DNA of 64,000 bases from Vibrio sp. PID17_43 (GCF_002608565.1 NZ_LIXM01000014.1:62001-126000), one strand, 5' to 3'. Counted from the stretch's first letter, positions 1-9,508 are shown. The notes: generated from the sequence alone by a model not told the origin. Numbers and translations: made by a program.

Positions 1-1286
1 TGCGCTATTTAGCTCTCTTACTGATAGGTTGGTTGTCCCTGCCTGCTTACGCTCTTACTCAGGTAGATGTCTACCGCGCAGAAGTCGTGATAGACAGTAA
101 TCAGAAAGATGGTGAGTCTTTAGCTCGTCAACAAGGTATGCAAGATGTAATAGTACGCGCGACAGGCACTGACGCTTCTCTTAGCAATCCAGTCATTCAG
201 AAGGCGCTTGGTTCCAGCTCTCGCTATATTTCTCAACTTGGTTACGGTCAGGTTGACGGTCAAAACGGTCTGAAAATGCTATTTAATAGCGGGCAGATCC
301 GTTCATTATTGACCCAAGCACAGCTGCCATTTTGGTCACCAAACCGTGCTAACATTTTGGTGTGGTTGGTCGAAGAGCAAGGCTACGATCGTGCAATTAC
401 TTGGGAGCACTCTGATTCTCAGAGTGCTGTGGCACTACGTAATGCTGCCCAAGTGCGTGGTTTACCCCTTACTATCCCAGTGGGTGACTTTGACGACGTT
501 ACGGGGGTGAATGTCTCTGATATTTGGGGTGGGTTTATTGATCCTATCCGTCAAGCGAGCGTTCGTTATCCTGCTGATGCCGTGCTAATTGTACGAGTAC
601 AAGGGGACAAGATTCGTTGGACACTTTACGATCAATCACCAGTGCAACTGTCTGAATCGCAACCCACTCCACGTAGCGGTTCTACGTCGGGCAGCGGTGC
701 TATCGCAGCAATGGTTGGTGACATCGCAGATTACTACGCGAAGAAGAGTGCGGTGGTCGTGTCGAGCAAATCTTCAGAATCGATTGACGTGAAAGTACTT
801 AATATTGCTTCAGCGGTGGATTTTTTCGGTTTAGAGAAAGCGTTAACTAAGCTGAATTCTGTGGCAGGCACAGAAATCAAACGTGTACAAGGTAATGAGG
901 TGACATTGACGATCCATCTGCTTGCGTCACAACAAGCGTTTGAGCAAGAAGCATCTTCGATTTCGCAACTGATGGTATTTGAAGATCCGTTAGGTGGTTT
1001 CTATGAACAGGCTGTTCCTGTTCAGCTTCCTGTCGAGTCTGTGGAGCCAATACAATTGCCAATTGAAACGTCGGCAGATAAGGTAGCGAGTGTGGTTGAA
1101 CAAGGTGCGGCTGCTGAAGACGTACAACTTTCAGTACCTGCTCAACCTATCAATATTGAGTCAGTGCCAGAACAATACGATCTGATTTACCAATGGAAAG
1201 CACTTGTTCGTTCTAAAGTCACACCAGAACCAGAGTCAGAACTTGCCCCAACACTTGAGACAGATACTGTGTCAAACCTCGGTTGA
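1..1286 (+). CDS. DUF2066 domain-containing exported protein (5' end cut by window edge)
   Basis: The reading frame is open from base 3. The first two bases (tg) look like the end of an ATG, so probably only one base of the gene is missing. The frame begins RYLALLLIGWLSLPAYA, a clear Sec signal peptide with cleavage expected after AYA, so the product is periplasmic or envelope-associated. The remaining ~410 residues match my recollection of the DUF2066 family of gammaproteobacterial exported proteins, whose function is unknown. The C-terminal ~100 residues are rich in Pro, Glu and Val and look disordered. An intrinsic terminator follows the stop, so this is the last gene of its transcription unit. 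Confidence 0.75.
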   Translation, partial: RYLALLLIGWLSLPAYALTQVDVYRAEVVIDSNQKDGESLARQQGMQDVIVRATGTDASLSNPVIQKALGSSSRYISQLGYGQVDGQNGLKMLFNSGQIRSLLTQAQLPFWSPNRANILVWLVEEQGYDRAITWEHSDSQSAVALRNAAQVRGLPLTIPVGDFDDVTGVNVSDIWGGFIDPIRQASVRYPADAVLIVRVQGDKIRWTLYDQSPVQLSESQPTPRSGSTSGSGAIAAMVGDIADYYAKKSAVVVSSKSSESIDVKVLNIASAVDFFGLEKALTKLNSVAGTEIKRVQGNEVTLTIHLLASQQAFEQEASSISQLMVFEDPLGGFYEQAVPVQLPVESVEPIQLPIETSADKVASVVEQGAAAEDVQLSVPAQPINIESVPEQYDLIYQWKALVRSKVTPEPESELAPTLETDTVSNLG

Positions 1287-1300
1287 GGTCTACCCTGAAT

Positions 1301-1332
1301 AAAAAAGAGTCGCAGCGAGCGACTCTTTTTTT
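1301..1332 (+). terminator. Intrinsic terminator after the DUF2066 gene
   Basis: An inverted repeat with arms AAAAAAGAGTCGC and GCGACTCTTTTTT around a short AGCGA-type loop is followed by further T residues. It lies 15 bp after the stop codon. The A-tract on the left arm means it could also work in the other direction. Confidence 0.85.
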
Positions 1333-1528
1333 GTGTGGAATTTGGCTCAGGTTATAGCAATCACAGTAAATATCCTCAGCTCGGGATAATCTAAGCCACT
1401 CAGCACAGCGCTTTTAGCGCCTAACGTCGTTAAAATGACCGCAATAGGACTAGCTATTGACTTGCTATTTTGCCTCGTTATCGAGCATCTACCAAACTAG
1501 AATGAACCAATATTTATTACGATTGGCA

Positions 1529-1969
1529 CTATTTATTAAATTTGGCCTTTTCGTCTTTTTCTACTTGAGACAGGCGTTTGAGCCTCAAACCTAACTCTTT
1601 TCCGCGTGCACGAGCAAACAGTATATTACCAACGAAGCCAAGCGACGTGAGCACGAGTTCAACCACGGCCAGCCAACGCTCACCATCATCGACGTAAAGA
1701 ATGGTCAATGCATGGAGGAAGTAGAGCATTAATACAAAATTTGCCCAAGCATGGGTGTAAGGTTTACCCGCTAAAATCCCCGGAAGAGGCAGCAATAAAG
1801 GAATACACCAAGCGATGGCTAAGGTTGTGCTGCTTAAGTGCGGATGAGGAGAGAGCGCAAGTTGCCAAATGGCGACCCAAGCTAACAGCGCTAGGTTACT
1901 AACTAGAGCCATGTAGCGATAGGCTTGAGTTTGTTTACTAAGAGGTGGTTGGTCGATAGAGTCAGTCAT
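1529..1969 (-). CDS. DUF2069 inner-membrane protein
   Basis: A 146-residue hydrophobic protein starting MTDSIDQPPL. This ATG is chosen because AAGGAT lies just upstream and because the longer open frame reads through the wrbA-like gene in another frame. Three to four membrane segments are visible (roughly residues 20-40, 47-65, 72-92 and 100-122), with a basic C-terminal tail. It belongs to the DUF2069 family, which has no assigned function. It is the last gene of the bepA-arsC-wrbA-like operon, 20 bp after its neighbour. No clear terminator follows it. Confidence 0.75.
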   Translation of the reverse strand: MTDSIDQPPLSKQTQAYRYMALVSNLALLAWVAIWQLALSPHPHLSSTTLAIAWCIPLLLPLPGILAGKPYTHAWANFVLMLYFLHALTILYVDDGERWLAVVELVLTSLGFVGNILFARARGKELGLRLKRLSQVEKDEKAKFNK

Positions 1970-1989
1970 CGATTTACTTATCCTTGATC

Positions 1990-2562
<573 letters not shown>

Positions 2563-2913
2563 TTATAGGATATCCAACACTTGCTCAGGTGGGCGGCCAA
2601 TTTTTGCTTTGCCGTTAGCCACCACAACAGGACGCTCAAACAATTTTGGGTTTTGTGCCATTGCTTCGAACAGTTGCGCATCCGTTACTGACGCTTCACC
2701 AAGTGCAAGTTCTTTGTAGATGTCTTCTTTGGTACGCATCATATCGCGCACTGAAGAGAAACCGAGTTGCGCGTAAAGTACTTTTAGTTGCTCAACATTC
2801 AGCGGCGTATCAAGGTATTTAACCACTTCCGGTGTAACACCATTCTGTTCTAGTAGTTCAAGGGTTTGACGGCTCTTTGAGCAACGAGGATTGTGATAAA
2901 TCACGACTGACAT
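2563..2913 (-). CDS. ArsC/Spx-family glutaredoxin-type reductase (YfgD-like)
   Basis: A 116-residue thioredoxin-fold protein starting MSVVIYHNPRCSKSRQTLEL. The single N-terminal cysteine in NPRCSKSR is the ArsC active site, and the RPVV(V) segment near the C-terminus is also typical. An ATG four codons upstream (2925) is possible, but GGAGA sits 6-7 bases before the chosen ATG. It follows bepA by 16 bp; E. coli also has an arsC-like gene (yfgD) beside bepA (yfgC). No arsR, arsB or acr3 gene is nearby, so a role in arsenic resistance is unproven. A general thiol-redox role is equally likely. Confidence 0.85.
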   Translation of the reverse strand: MSVVIYHNPRCSKSRQTLELLEQNGVTPEVVKYLDTPLNVEQLKVLYAQLGFSSVRDMMRTKEDIYKELALGEASVTDAQLFEAMAQNPKLFERPVVVANGKAKIGRPPEQVLDIL

Positions 2914-2929
2914 GGTTTTCTCCATTTCG

Positions 2930-4381
2930 TTATTGTAATGCCATGAATCGATCTCTTTGGATCATTAGTTGGTCGATACGAGCATCGTATCGAGCTTGTT
3001 CTAAGCTGCCCAGTTCGGCAATTTTACTTGCTTCACTATAATATTGAATTGCTTTATTCCAGTTTGCTTGCAATGCCAAAATTTCAGCACGTGCAGCTAG
3101 CTCTTCATCATTGTGTCCTAACGCTTGGTTACTTTTCGATAATAAGAACCAACCGTTAGTGTCTTCAGGGTTATCGTGGGTATAACGTTGCAGAACGCGA
3201 ATAGCCTTTTCATTCTTATTGGCTTCAATGAGTGCATTCGCGTAGTTGATGGTAAGAACCGCATTTTGCGGGTTACGCTTGAGCGCTTTATTTAGCATGT
3301 CTAACGCTTTTTGTGGCTGTTTCTTCTCGATGTATAGGTCGCTCATGGCATCAAGATAGAACGGGTTGCCGGGATCGTGCTTTAGCAGTTTATTCAATAT
3401 GGGTTCTGCTTGATCGAGACGTTTATTATCGAGATGAACCAGTGCGCGTCCATAGTCAAACGATGGCATGATCTCTGACGAGGCTTTTTTCTGGGTACGC
3501 TCAAACCACCCCAAAGCGGCTTGACCATCTATGTTGGCATAACGGGCAACAATGCGAGCTCGGGTTAGGTGATAATCAATCGAAGGAATGACCCGCATCG
3601 GAGGGTAAGCTTGAGCGCGCTGTCGGGTATCGGTAATCCGGTCCTCTGGCAGAGGGTGCGTCAGCAACATCGGTGGTGGTTTGCTTGCATAGCGGTATTG
3701 GTCGGCTAGGCGTCCAAAAAAGCGTGGCATGGCTTGCGCCTCAAAACCCGCTTTTGCGAGTGTTGCAATACCAAAGCGATCGGCTTCTTTTTCGTTTGAA
3801 CGAGTGTAGTTGATTTGGCTCTGCATGTTGCCCGCCGTGGTGGCGGTAATGGCGGCCATGCCTGCTTGTGGTGAGGCAATGGAAAGTAACAGAGCGCCTG
3901 CCAAAGCTGCCATTGTTGCTGGAGAGCGGCGAGCCTGTTCTTCCATGCTTCGCGCTAGGTGTCTCTGTGTTACGTGTGCGATTTCGTGGGCAACCACGGA
4001 GGCGAGTTCGCTTTCAGTGCGAGCATGCAGGAATAGACCTGAGTGCAGCGCAACATAACCACCAAAGAAGGCAAATGCGTTAATATTTCTGTCACGGATC
4101 ATGAAGAAATGGAATGGCGTTTTTACGTCATTCGCATTGGCGACCAAACGGTGACCGAGAGAATCAATATACGCATTGATCACTGGATCGTTAACAATAG
4201 GACTGCTGGCTCTGAGCATACGCATATAGGCATCGCCGTAGAGCAACTCTTGGTCTATTGTCAAAGTGCTACCTGCAGCCGTGCCAATATCAGGAAGCTC
4301 TAGAGTATTAGCATAAGTTGTTGGGGTGCTAAGTGCAGCAGCAAGGCAGATACAAACTAGCGAGCGAGTGCGTTTTAACAT
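2930..4381 (-). CDS. bepA: Periplasmic M48 metalloprotease with TPR domain, BepA
   Basis: A 483-residue protein, close to E. coli BepA (487). In E. coli BepA degrades or helps assemble the LPS-transport protein LptD at the BAM complex. The signal peptide is residues 1-24 (ending TTYA). The zinc site is HEIAH at 132-136, with the downstream zinc glutamate in the NEKEADRFG segment. The last ~180 residues are TPR-like helices (DALFYLDAMSDLYIEKKQPQ-type repeats). The start is placed at MLKRTRSLVC because that gives the signal peptide at the very N-terminus; an ATG 27 codons upstream is also open. First gene of a four-gene minus-strand operon. Confidence 0.9.
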   Translation of the reverse strand: MLKRTRSLVCICLAAALSTPTTYANTLELPDIGTAAGSTLTIDQELLYGDAYMRMLRASSPIVNDPVINAYIDSLGHRLVANANDVKTPFHFFMIRDRNINAFAFFGGYVALHSGLFLHARTESELASVVAHEIAHVTQRHLARSMEEQARRSPATMAALAGALLLSIASPQAGMAAITATTAGNMQSQINYTRSNEKEADRFGIATLAKAGFEAQAMPRFFGRLADQYRYASKPPPMLLTHPLPEDRITDTRQRAQAYPPMRVIPSIDYHLTRARIVARYANIDGQAALGWFERTQKKASSEIMPSFDYGRALVHLDNKRLDQAEPILNKLLKHDPGNPFYLDAMSDLYIEKKQPQKALDMLNKALKRNPQNAVLTINYANALIEANKNEKAIRVLQRYTHDNPEDTNGWFLLSKSNQALGHNDEELAARAEILALQANWNKAIQYYSEASKIAELGSLEQARYDARIDQLMIQRDRFMALQ

Positions 4382-4649
4382 ACGGTGCAAAGGTTCTCCA
4401 AAATACCGAAGCACGGGGAGAAGAGAGCGCCTCTTCCTTCCATTATCATGCTTTATGATCATCCCAATGAGATGAATATGCTAGCAATAAGACCAACAAT
4501 AAACGAATTGGTTTCGTAAATAGTGATACCAAAGGTTTTGAATTATGACCTGTAAAGCGTTATTTCTGTACTTAAATCGTACGAGAAACGCTAGCACCAA
4601 CTCAAAAAGCCGTTACAATACCACCCTATCATAAGTGCAGAGCAATACA

Positions 4650-4895
4650 ATGGAATCCATGTTACTTGATTTGCGCGAGCAACGCTGCCCAATGGCACTG
4701 TTACTTGCTAAACGTCACGCTGCTGATGTGTTTCAGGGAGAAACTCAGCAGTATCAACAGCTTGTTATTCAAGTCGTGGACAGCAGCTCTAAACGAGACA
4801 TTGTGAAGTATTTGTCTACTCAAGGGTATATCGTAGATTGTCAATCTACATTGGAACACTTTACTCTGACTGTATTGAATAAGGAATCATCATAA
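4650..4895 (+). CDS. TusA-family sulfur-carrier-like protein
   Basis: An 81-residue protein with LDLREQRCPMALLLAKRHA near the N-terminus. This resembles the TusA/SirA/YeeD fold, in which a conserved CPxP cysteine carries persulfide sulfur. Here the motif is CPMA, so the second proline is missing while the cysteine is kept. The rest is a short beta-alpha pattern (VIQVVDSSSKRDIVKYL) ending in a strand. The start could also be GTG 4635 or ATG 4659; no strong ribosome-binding site decides. Its stop is one base before perM, so the two are probably co-translated. It is divergent from bepA. Confidence 0.7.
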   Translation: MESMLLDLREQRCPMALLLAKRHAADVFQGETQQYQQLVIQVVDSSSKRDIVKYLSTQGYIVDCQSTLEHFTLTVLNKESS

Positions 4896-4896
4896 G

Positions 4897-5967
4897 ATGC
4901 TAGAGATGGTAAGTCGTTGGTATAAGCGACGCTTTTCAGACCCACACGCAGTGAGCCTCGTTGCGATCTTGCTGTTCGGCTTTATCACTATTTACTTCTT
5001 TGGCCATTTGATTGCACCATTATTGGTTGCGATCGTACTGGCGTACTTACTGGAATGGCCTGTGGCTCAAATGTTCCGTTTAGGCGTTCCTCGTACTTTC
5101 TCTGTGATTACCGTTATTCTGATTTTCATCGGCTTGATGCTGATAGCCGTGTTTGGATTAGTACCAACTATCTGGACTCAGGTGGGCAACTTAATCAACG
5201 ATATTCCGAATATGTATTCAGGGTTGCAAAAATACATCGCAACCTTGCCACAGCGTTACCCTGAATTGGCGAACCTGCAGATTGTAGAAACGGTCGTTAC
5301 CAATGCGAAAAACCAGGCGATAGGCTTGGGTGAAAGTGTCGTAAAAGGCTCGTTGGCATCGCTGGTGAGTTTGGCAACGCTGGCGGTTTACTTAATTCTA
5401 GTGCCTTTATTGGTATTTTTCTTACTCAAAGACAAAGAAGAAATGCTCAGTATGGCAAGCGGCATTCTGCCGAAAAACCGGAAACTAGCAAATAAAGTGT
5501 GGCACGAGATGAATGAGCAAATCTCGAATTACATTCGCGGTAAGGTGCTAGAGATTCTTATCGTTGGTGGTGTGAGTTACGTGACGTTTGCAGTGCTCGA
5601 TCTGCGTTATTCAGCGTTGCTTGCCGTTGCTGTCGGTTTGTCTGTTCTTATTCCATACATTGGTGCGGCAGCGGTTACAGTACCTGTCGCGATTGTGGGT
5701 TTATTTCAATGGGGCCTATCACCACAGTTCTACTGGCTGCTGGTGGCTTACGGGATCATTCAGGCACTAGATGGTAACGTGTTGGTTCCGGTGTTGTTCT
5801 CTGAAGCGGTAAACCTTCACCCTGTGGCGATTATCGTTGCGGTATTGGTGTTTGGTGGGTTATGGGGATTTTGGGGCGTCTTTTTCGCTATCCCACTAGC
5901 AACGTTGGTGAAAGCCGTATGGAATGCACTACCTAGTTCGGAAGAGAGTAAACCGATACAAGAGTGA
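4897..5967 (+). CDS. perM: AI-2E family transporter PerM
   Basis: A 356-residue integral membrane protein of the AI-2E transporter family. It has hydrophobic segments near residues 15-45, 60-85, 150-180 and several from 205 to 340, with a soluble loop at about 90-150. E. coli perM (yfgO) lies in the same neighbourhood as bepA and the arsC-like gene, which supports orthology. The substrate is not known with certainty: other family members export autoinducer-2 or act as sodium/proton antiporters. It is followed by a strong terminator shared with the convergent bcp gene. Confidence 0.85.
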   Translation: MLEMVSRWYKRRFSDPHAVSLVAILLFGFITIYFFGHLIAPLLVAIVLAYLLEWPVAQMFRLGVPRTFSVITVILIFIGLMLIAVFGLVPTIWTQVGNLINDIPNMYSGLQKYIATLPQRYPELANLQIVETVVTNAKNQAIGLGESVVKGSLASLVSLATLAVYLILVPLLVFFLLKDKEEMLSMASGILPKNRKLANKVWHEMNEQISNYIRGKVLEILIVGGVSYVTFAVLDLRYSALLAVAVGLSVLIPYIGAAAVTVPVAIVGLFQWGLSPQFYWLLVAYGIIQALDGNVLVPVLFSEAVNLHPVAIIVAVLVFGGLWGFWGVFFAIPLATLVKAVWNALPSSEESKPIQE

Positions 5968-5985
5968 TCTGCATAACCGCCCCAA

Positions 5986-6016
5986 TAAAAAGCCCAGCGA
6001 TTGCTGGGCTTTTTTG
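5986..6016. terminator. Bidirectional terminator between perM and bcp
   Basis: Arms AAAAAGCCCAGC and GCTGGGCTTTTTT enclose a short loop (GATT). The A-tract and T-tract flanks let it serve both the plus-strand perM and the minus-strand bcp. Confidence 0.9.
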
Positions 6017-6036
6017 ATGTTTGTATAAGATGATGG

Positions 6037-6507
6037 TTACGCGTTTTCTTTCAGGTAGCTCACAACCACGTCGTGATGGTCTTTAGTTTTGAATTTGTTG
6101 AACACGTGCTCAATTACACCTTCTTCGTTGATCAGAAAGCTGATGCGGTGAAGGCCGTCGTAGACTTTACCCATAAATTTCTTCTCGCCCCACACGCCGA
6201 ATTGCTCCGCTACCGTGTGGTCTTCGTCGGAAAGTAGGGTGAAGTTAAGTTCATCACGCTCAATGAATTTACCAAGACGTTTTACTGGATCGATACTGAC
6301 GCCCAATACCACAACGTTGTGGGCATCGAGTTCCGCTTTAACGTCACGTAGACCTTTTGCTTGAGTTGTACAGCCCGGCGTCATCGCTTTCGGGTAGAAG
6401 TAAAACAGGACTTTTTTACCTTTAAAATCACTGAGAGATACGGTATTGCCATCTTGGTCGAGCAAAGAGAAGGCTGGTGCTGGCGTGCCTGCTGTCAGCG
6501 TGTTCAT
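6037..6507 (-). CDS. bcp: Thioredoxin-dependent thiol peroxidase Bcp (single-cysteine form)
   Basis: A 156-residue peroxiredoxin of the BCP/PrxQ class that reduces hydrogen peroxide and organic peroxides in the cytoplasm. The peroxidatic cysteine is C46 in TPGCTTQAKGLRD. E. coli Bcp has its resolving cysteine five residues later, but here that position is K51, and the third E. coli cysteine (in DEDHxVCEQ) is alanine. C46 is therefore the only cysteine in the protein. The rest matches E. coli Bcp closely (LSDEDH, FGVWGEK, GLHRISFLI). It lies 15 bp after gcvR, the same bcp-gcvR order as in E. coli. Confidence 0.92.
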   Translation of the reverse strand: MNTLTAGTPAPAFSLLDQDGNTVSLSDFKGKKVLFYFYPKAMTPGCTTQAKGLRDVKAELDAHNVVVLGVSIDPVKRLGKFIERDELNFTLLSDEDHTVAEQFGVWGEKKFMGKVYDGLHRISFLINEEGVIEHVFNKFKTKDHHDVVVSYLKENA

Positions 6508-6522
6508 TATTATTTCCTTTAT

Positions 6523-7065
6523 TTATTGTGTGTTTTTAATGAAATTGAGTGAACCTTGTACATTGAGTGACTGGCAAAGTTCATCGAAGTCCTCTTGTAA
6601 TTGCATGAGGTTGCAATCTGCGCTGACAGAAGCAGTAATCGCAATGTGGAATTGATCCGCATCGAGCTGAACTTTTGATTTACTGATGGTTTGTGCGCTG
6701 AGGGAGTCGAGGCCAATCTGTTTATCGGCAAAAAATTGGGTGAACTTCTCGGTTAACCCCATGCGATCCTCTGACTCAATGAAAACTTCAATGGTGTAGC
6801 TATTATCGATGAACTCGTGCGTAGAGGTTCGCTTCATTATTGTGATCAAGTCATGTTCTTGCCCAAGCAGTGGCAATTGAGTTTCGACTCGAGTGACGTT
6901 ACTTGCATTACCAGTGAGTAACATGATTAGGGTAAATTCATTCCCAAAGATAGCAATACGGCTATCGATAATATTACAGCCAGCTTGTGTGACGAGCTTA
7001 ACCACTTGGTTACAAATGCCCGGACGATCCGTTCCAACCGCTGTAATTACCAGATGTTGCTTCAT
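6523..7065 (-). CDS. gcvR: Glycine cleavage system transcriptional repressor GcvR (two ACT domains)
   Basis: A 180-residue cytoplasmic protein with two tandem ACT domains, at about residues 5-80 (LVITAVGTDRPGICNQVVKL) and 90-170 (IEVFIESEDRMGLTEKFTQFF). In E. coli GcvR binds glycine and the activator GcvA to repress the gcv operon. It has no DNA-binding domain, as expected. It is divergent from dapA and upstream of bcp, an arrangement shared with E. coli. No gcvA gene is in the window. Confidence 0.88.
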   Translation of the reverse strand: MKQHLVITAVGTDRPGICNQVVKLVTQAGCNIIDSRIAIFGNEFTLIMLLTGNASNVTRVETQLPLLGQEHDLITIMKRTSTHEFIDNSYTIEVFIESEDRMGLTEKFTQFFADKQIGLDSLSAQTISKSKVQLDADQFHIAITASVSADCNLMQLQEDFDELCQSLNVQGSLNFIKNTQ

Positions 7066-7474
7066 AAATCAGCTTCTTGTCCTTTTTTCGATAGACAGAT
7101 GTTAGCACAGATATCGTCGAGAAATATCGAGTCAGTTCTTTTTTTAAGCTAGTGGAAATACTCGGTTGATGAAATGGGTATCTTGGTTGTAAGGCGGGGA
7201 AACAAATTCACTCGACGCTGACTTAGACAAGATAGTGAGAGAGTATATTCCGCGCCTTATTGTACTAGGGAAGTAAAGTGATAATGTGGCTTTCCTAGTG
7301 ACGGCACGATTATCAGAGTTGCTGCGAATCAAACCAAATTGAGTAATTAAGTTGCTAGACCTCTAACAACTGATAATTATTCATTCATTTGTACTTTGTA
7401 AGCGAGCGTTCGCTCTTGTGTTTTTCAATCGCATTACAGTACCATGCATAAAGAGTAAAATGAGGGAGATAAAC
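7066..7474. other. gcvR-dapA divergent intergenic region (409 bp)
   Basis: No credible gene is visible; the small open frame on the minus strand at 7144-7332 has no ribosome-binding site or family resemblance. The region must hold both divergent promoters. It contains an imperfect 20-bp dyad at 7351-7370 (8 of 10 pairs match) and a small hairpin AGCGA-GCGT-TCGCT at about 7401-7414 followed by T-rich sequence. A ribosome-binding site (GAGGGAGA) precedes the dapA ATG. I could not place a sigma-70 promoter with confidence. Confidence 0.5.
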
Positions 7475-8353
7475 ATGTTTTCAGGAAGTATCGTAGCGCT
7501 GATTACACCATTTAAGCCAGATGGTGAGGTGGACCTCGAAGGTCTACAAAAGCTGGTTGAATACCATATTGAAGCAGGTACAGACGGTATTGTGGCAGTT
7601 GGCACGACTGGTGAGTCTGCGACCCTGACCGTTGAAGAGCATGTAAAGGTCGTTAATAAAATCGTTGAATTTACCGGCGGTCGTATCCCAGTGATTGCGG
7701 GTACGGGGGCAAATGCAACCCACGAAGCAGTGACATTTAGCAAATTACTTGCAGATTCTGGTATCGCTGGTTATCTGAGTGTGACGCCTTACTACAACAA
7801 GCCAACACAAGAAGGTTTGTTCCAACACTACAAAGCAATTGCAGAAGCGAGTGATGTACCTCTCATTTTGTACAATGTACCAGGCCGTACAGCCGTTGAT
7901 CTGTTGCCAGAGACAGTGGCACGCTTGTCAAAGCTTGATAATATTGTGGCGCTTAAAGATGCAACGGGTGATTTGAGCCGAGTTGCACTTCATCGTGAAC
8001 TTTGTGGCGAAGATTTTATCTTACTAAGTGGCGATGATGCGAGTTGCCTAGAGTTTGTTAAACTTGGCGGCCATGGCGTTATCTCGGTGACCAATAATAT
8101 CGCAGCGAAAGATATGGCTGATATGTTCCATTTGGCAAGTGAAGGTAAGTACGAAGAAGCAGAAATCATAAATCAACGTTTGATGACTCTGCACAAAAAT
8201 TTATTCGTAGAATCAAGCCCTATACCTGTAAAATGGGCGGCTCAAAAACTTGGTTTGATTGAAGATGGTGGTCTGCGCCTTCCTTTGACCCCTCTTTCTG
8301 AAAAAGCGCAGCTGATCGTGGAACAGGCGCTAACAGACGCCGGTATTTATTAA
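7475..8353 (+). CDS. dapA: 4-hydroxy-tetrahydrodipicolinate synthase DapA
   Basis: A 292-residue TIM-barrel aldolase that condenses pyruvate with aspartate semialdehyde, the first committed step of diaminopimelate and lysine synthesis. K161 in ALKDATGD is the Schiff-base lysine. The catalytic Tyr lies in LYNVPGRT (residue 133), and GTTGES (about 43-48) binds the pyruvate carboxylate. Numbering matches E. coli DapA exactly. The start at [10 protein letters not shown] has a good GGGAG ribosome-binding site. bamC follows by 65 bp, the same pairing as in E. coli (dapA-bamC). Confidence 0.97.
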   Translation: MFSGSIVALITPFKPDGEVDLEGLQKLVEYHIEAGTDGIVAVGTTGESATLTVEEHVKVVNKIVEFTGGRIPVIAGTGANATHEAVTFSKLLADSGIAGYLSVTPYYNKPTQEGLFQHYKAIAEASDVPLILYNVPGRTAVDLLPETVARLSKLDNIVALKDATGDLSRVALHRELCGEDFILLSGDDASCLEFVKLGGHGVISVTNNIAAKDMADMFHLASEGKYEEAEIINQRLMTLHKNLFVESSPIPVKWAAQKLGLIEDGGLRLPLTPLSEKAQLIVEQALTDAGIY

Positions 8354-8418
8354 GATTGAGTGACTAGGATTGAAGTTCATGCTGAGGGTAATAAGCCCTC
8401 AGTGTTTTAGGAGTATAA

Positions 8419-9441
8419 ATGAAGCTTTCAAGCCAGTTAGTGTTAAGCTCACTAGCTGTATTCGTATTGACTGCCTGCTCAGGTGGTGCCAACCAACGTC
8501 GTCAAGCAAAGGATGATTTCGAGTATCTGAACACCCCAGCTTTGGATGAGTGGAGTGTACCAGTAGATGCGCAACCGCAGTTCTACCCAAATTATCAGAT
8601 CCCTCAAGGGAATTATGTGGGTGGTGTTGGTAAATCGGTTGATATTCGTCCTCCACAGCAAGTGTTAGAGTTGATCCCAGGAGCTCGTCTTGAGCGCAGT
8701 GATAATGGTGAGGTAACACTTTGGCTGCTGCGAAAAGACGAGTTAGATAAAGTGTGGCAAACCGTGCAAGATATGGTTGCCGAAAATAAGATCCCGGTTG
8801 AAAACCAAACAGATTTTCGCATTGAGACGGGGTGGGTGACGTGGAACTCTCCGGATGAAGATGTGGAAATTGGTAGCCGATACGAAATCACGCGAGCAGA
8901 TGCGGCGAATGGTCGCCATGGTTTTAAAGTCAGCTTGATTGACTGGCGTGAGGGTAACCAAGAGAAAGAAGTAACACATACTAACCGTGAGCGTTACAAC
9001 GTGTTTATGACGAACTTGGTAACGGCGCGTTACGATCAGCACGTTCGTGAAGAGGCACAACGTAAAGCTCAAGAACTTGTTAAGCACATTCCAATTACCA
9101 TGGGTAAAGATCGCAGCGGTCTGCCAGTGATTATTGCTCGTGCGCAATACAATGTATTATGGCAGCGTGTGCCTGATATTTTGCCGAAGCTTGGTTTTGA
9201 TATTGAAGAGCGCAGCCAGTCACAAGGTACGGTTACGGCTCGATATGCTTCGCCAGATGATGAGTTCTGGAATGAAATTGGTGTTAAACCGATTGATTTA
9301 AGCCCGGGTAAATACATCTTCCTACTTGGTGATTTAGGTAACCGAACTTCAATCAACATTACGGATTCTTCTGGTAAGCCAGTAGAGGCAGAGTTCTTGA
9401 AGTCACTAACACCAGTATTGGCAGCGGTTGTGGAAGAGTGA
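8419..9441 (+). CDS. bamC: Outer-membrane assembly lipoprotein BamC
   Basis: A 340-residue lipoprotein (E. coli BamC, 344). It has a lipobox LTAC with the lipidated cysteine at residue 20, an unstructured conserved N-terminal stretch (residues 21-90) and two helix-grip domains (about 95-210 and 225-330). BamC is an accessory part of the BAM complex that inserts beta-barrel proteins. It sits directly behind dapA as in E. coli and is followed by a terminator. Confidence 0.93.
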   Translation: MKLSSQLVLSSLAVFVLTACSGGANQRRQAKDDFEYLNTPALDEWSVPVDAQPQFYPNYQIPQGNYVGGVGKSVDIRPPQQVLELIPGARLERSDNGEVTLWLLRKDELDKVWQTVQDMVAENKIPVENQTDFRIETGWVTWNSPDEDVEIGSRYEITRADAANGRHGFKVSLIDWREGNQEKEVTHTNRERYNVFMTNLVTARYDQHVREEAQRKAQELVKHIPITMGKDRSGLPVIIARAQYNVLWQRVPDILPKLGFDIEERSQSQGTVTARYASPDDEFWNEIGVKPIDLSPGKYIFLLGDLGNRTSINITDSSGKPVEAEFLKSLTPVLAAVVEE

Positions 9442-9484
9442 TCGAGTCGTTTTAACAGCAACAAACGGCTAGAAATATTGATAT

Positions 9485-9508
9485 AAAAGGGACCAACCGG
9501 TCCTTTTT
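9485..9508 (+). terminator. Terminator after bamC
   Basis: AAAAGGGACC-AACC-GGTCCTTTTT forms a short strong hairpin with a T-tract, 44 bp after the bamC stop. Confidence 0.85.

Noticed and set aside
4590..4616. Sigma-28 promoter before the TusA-like gene (GCCGTTAC)
   Set aside because: No TAAA at the required distance upstream.
7144..7332. Small minus-strand reading frame between gcvR and dapA
   Set aside because: No ribosome-binding site, no family features, and ordinary composition for a non-coding gap.
9069..9464. Long antisense open frames over bamC, dapE, fliD, cheA and other genes
   Set aside because: They follow the codon pattern of the real gene on the other strand and lack ribosome-binding sites or recognisable domains.
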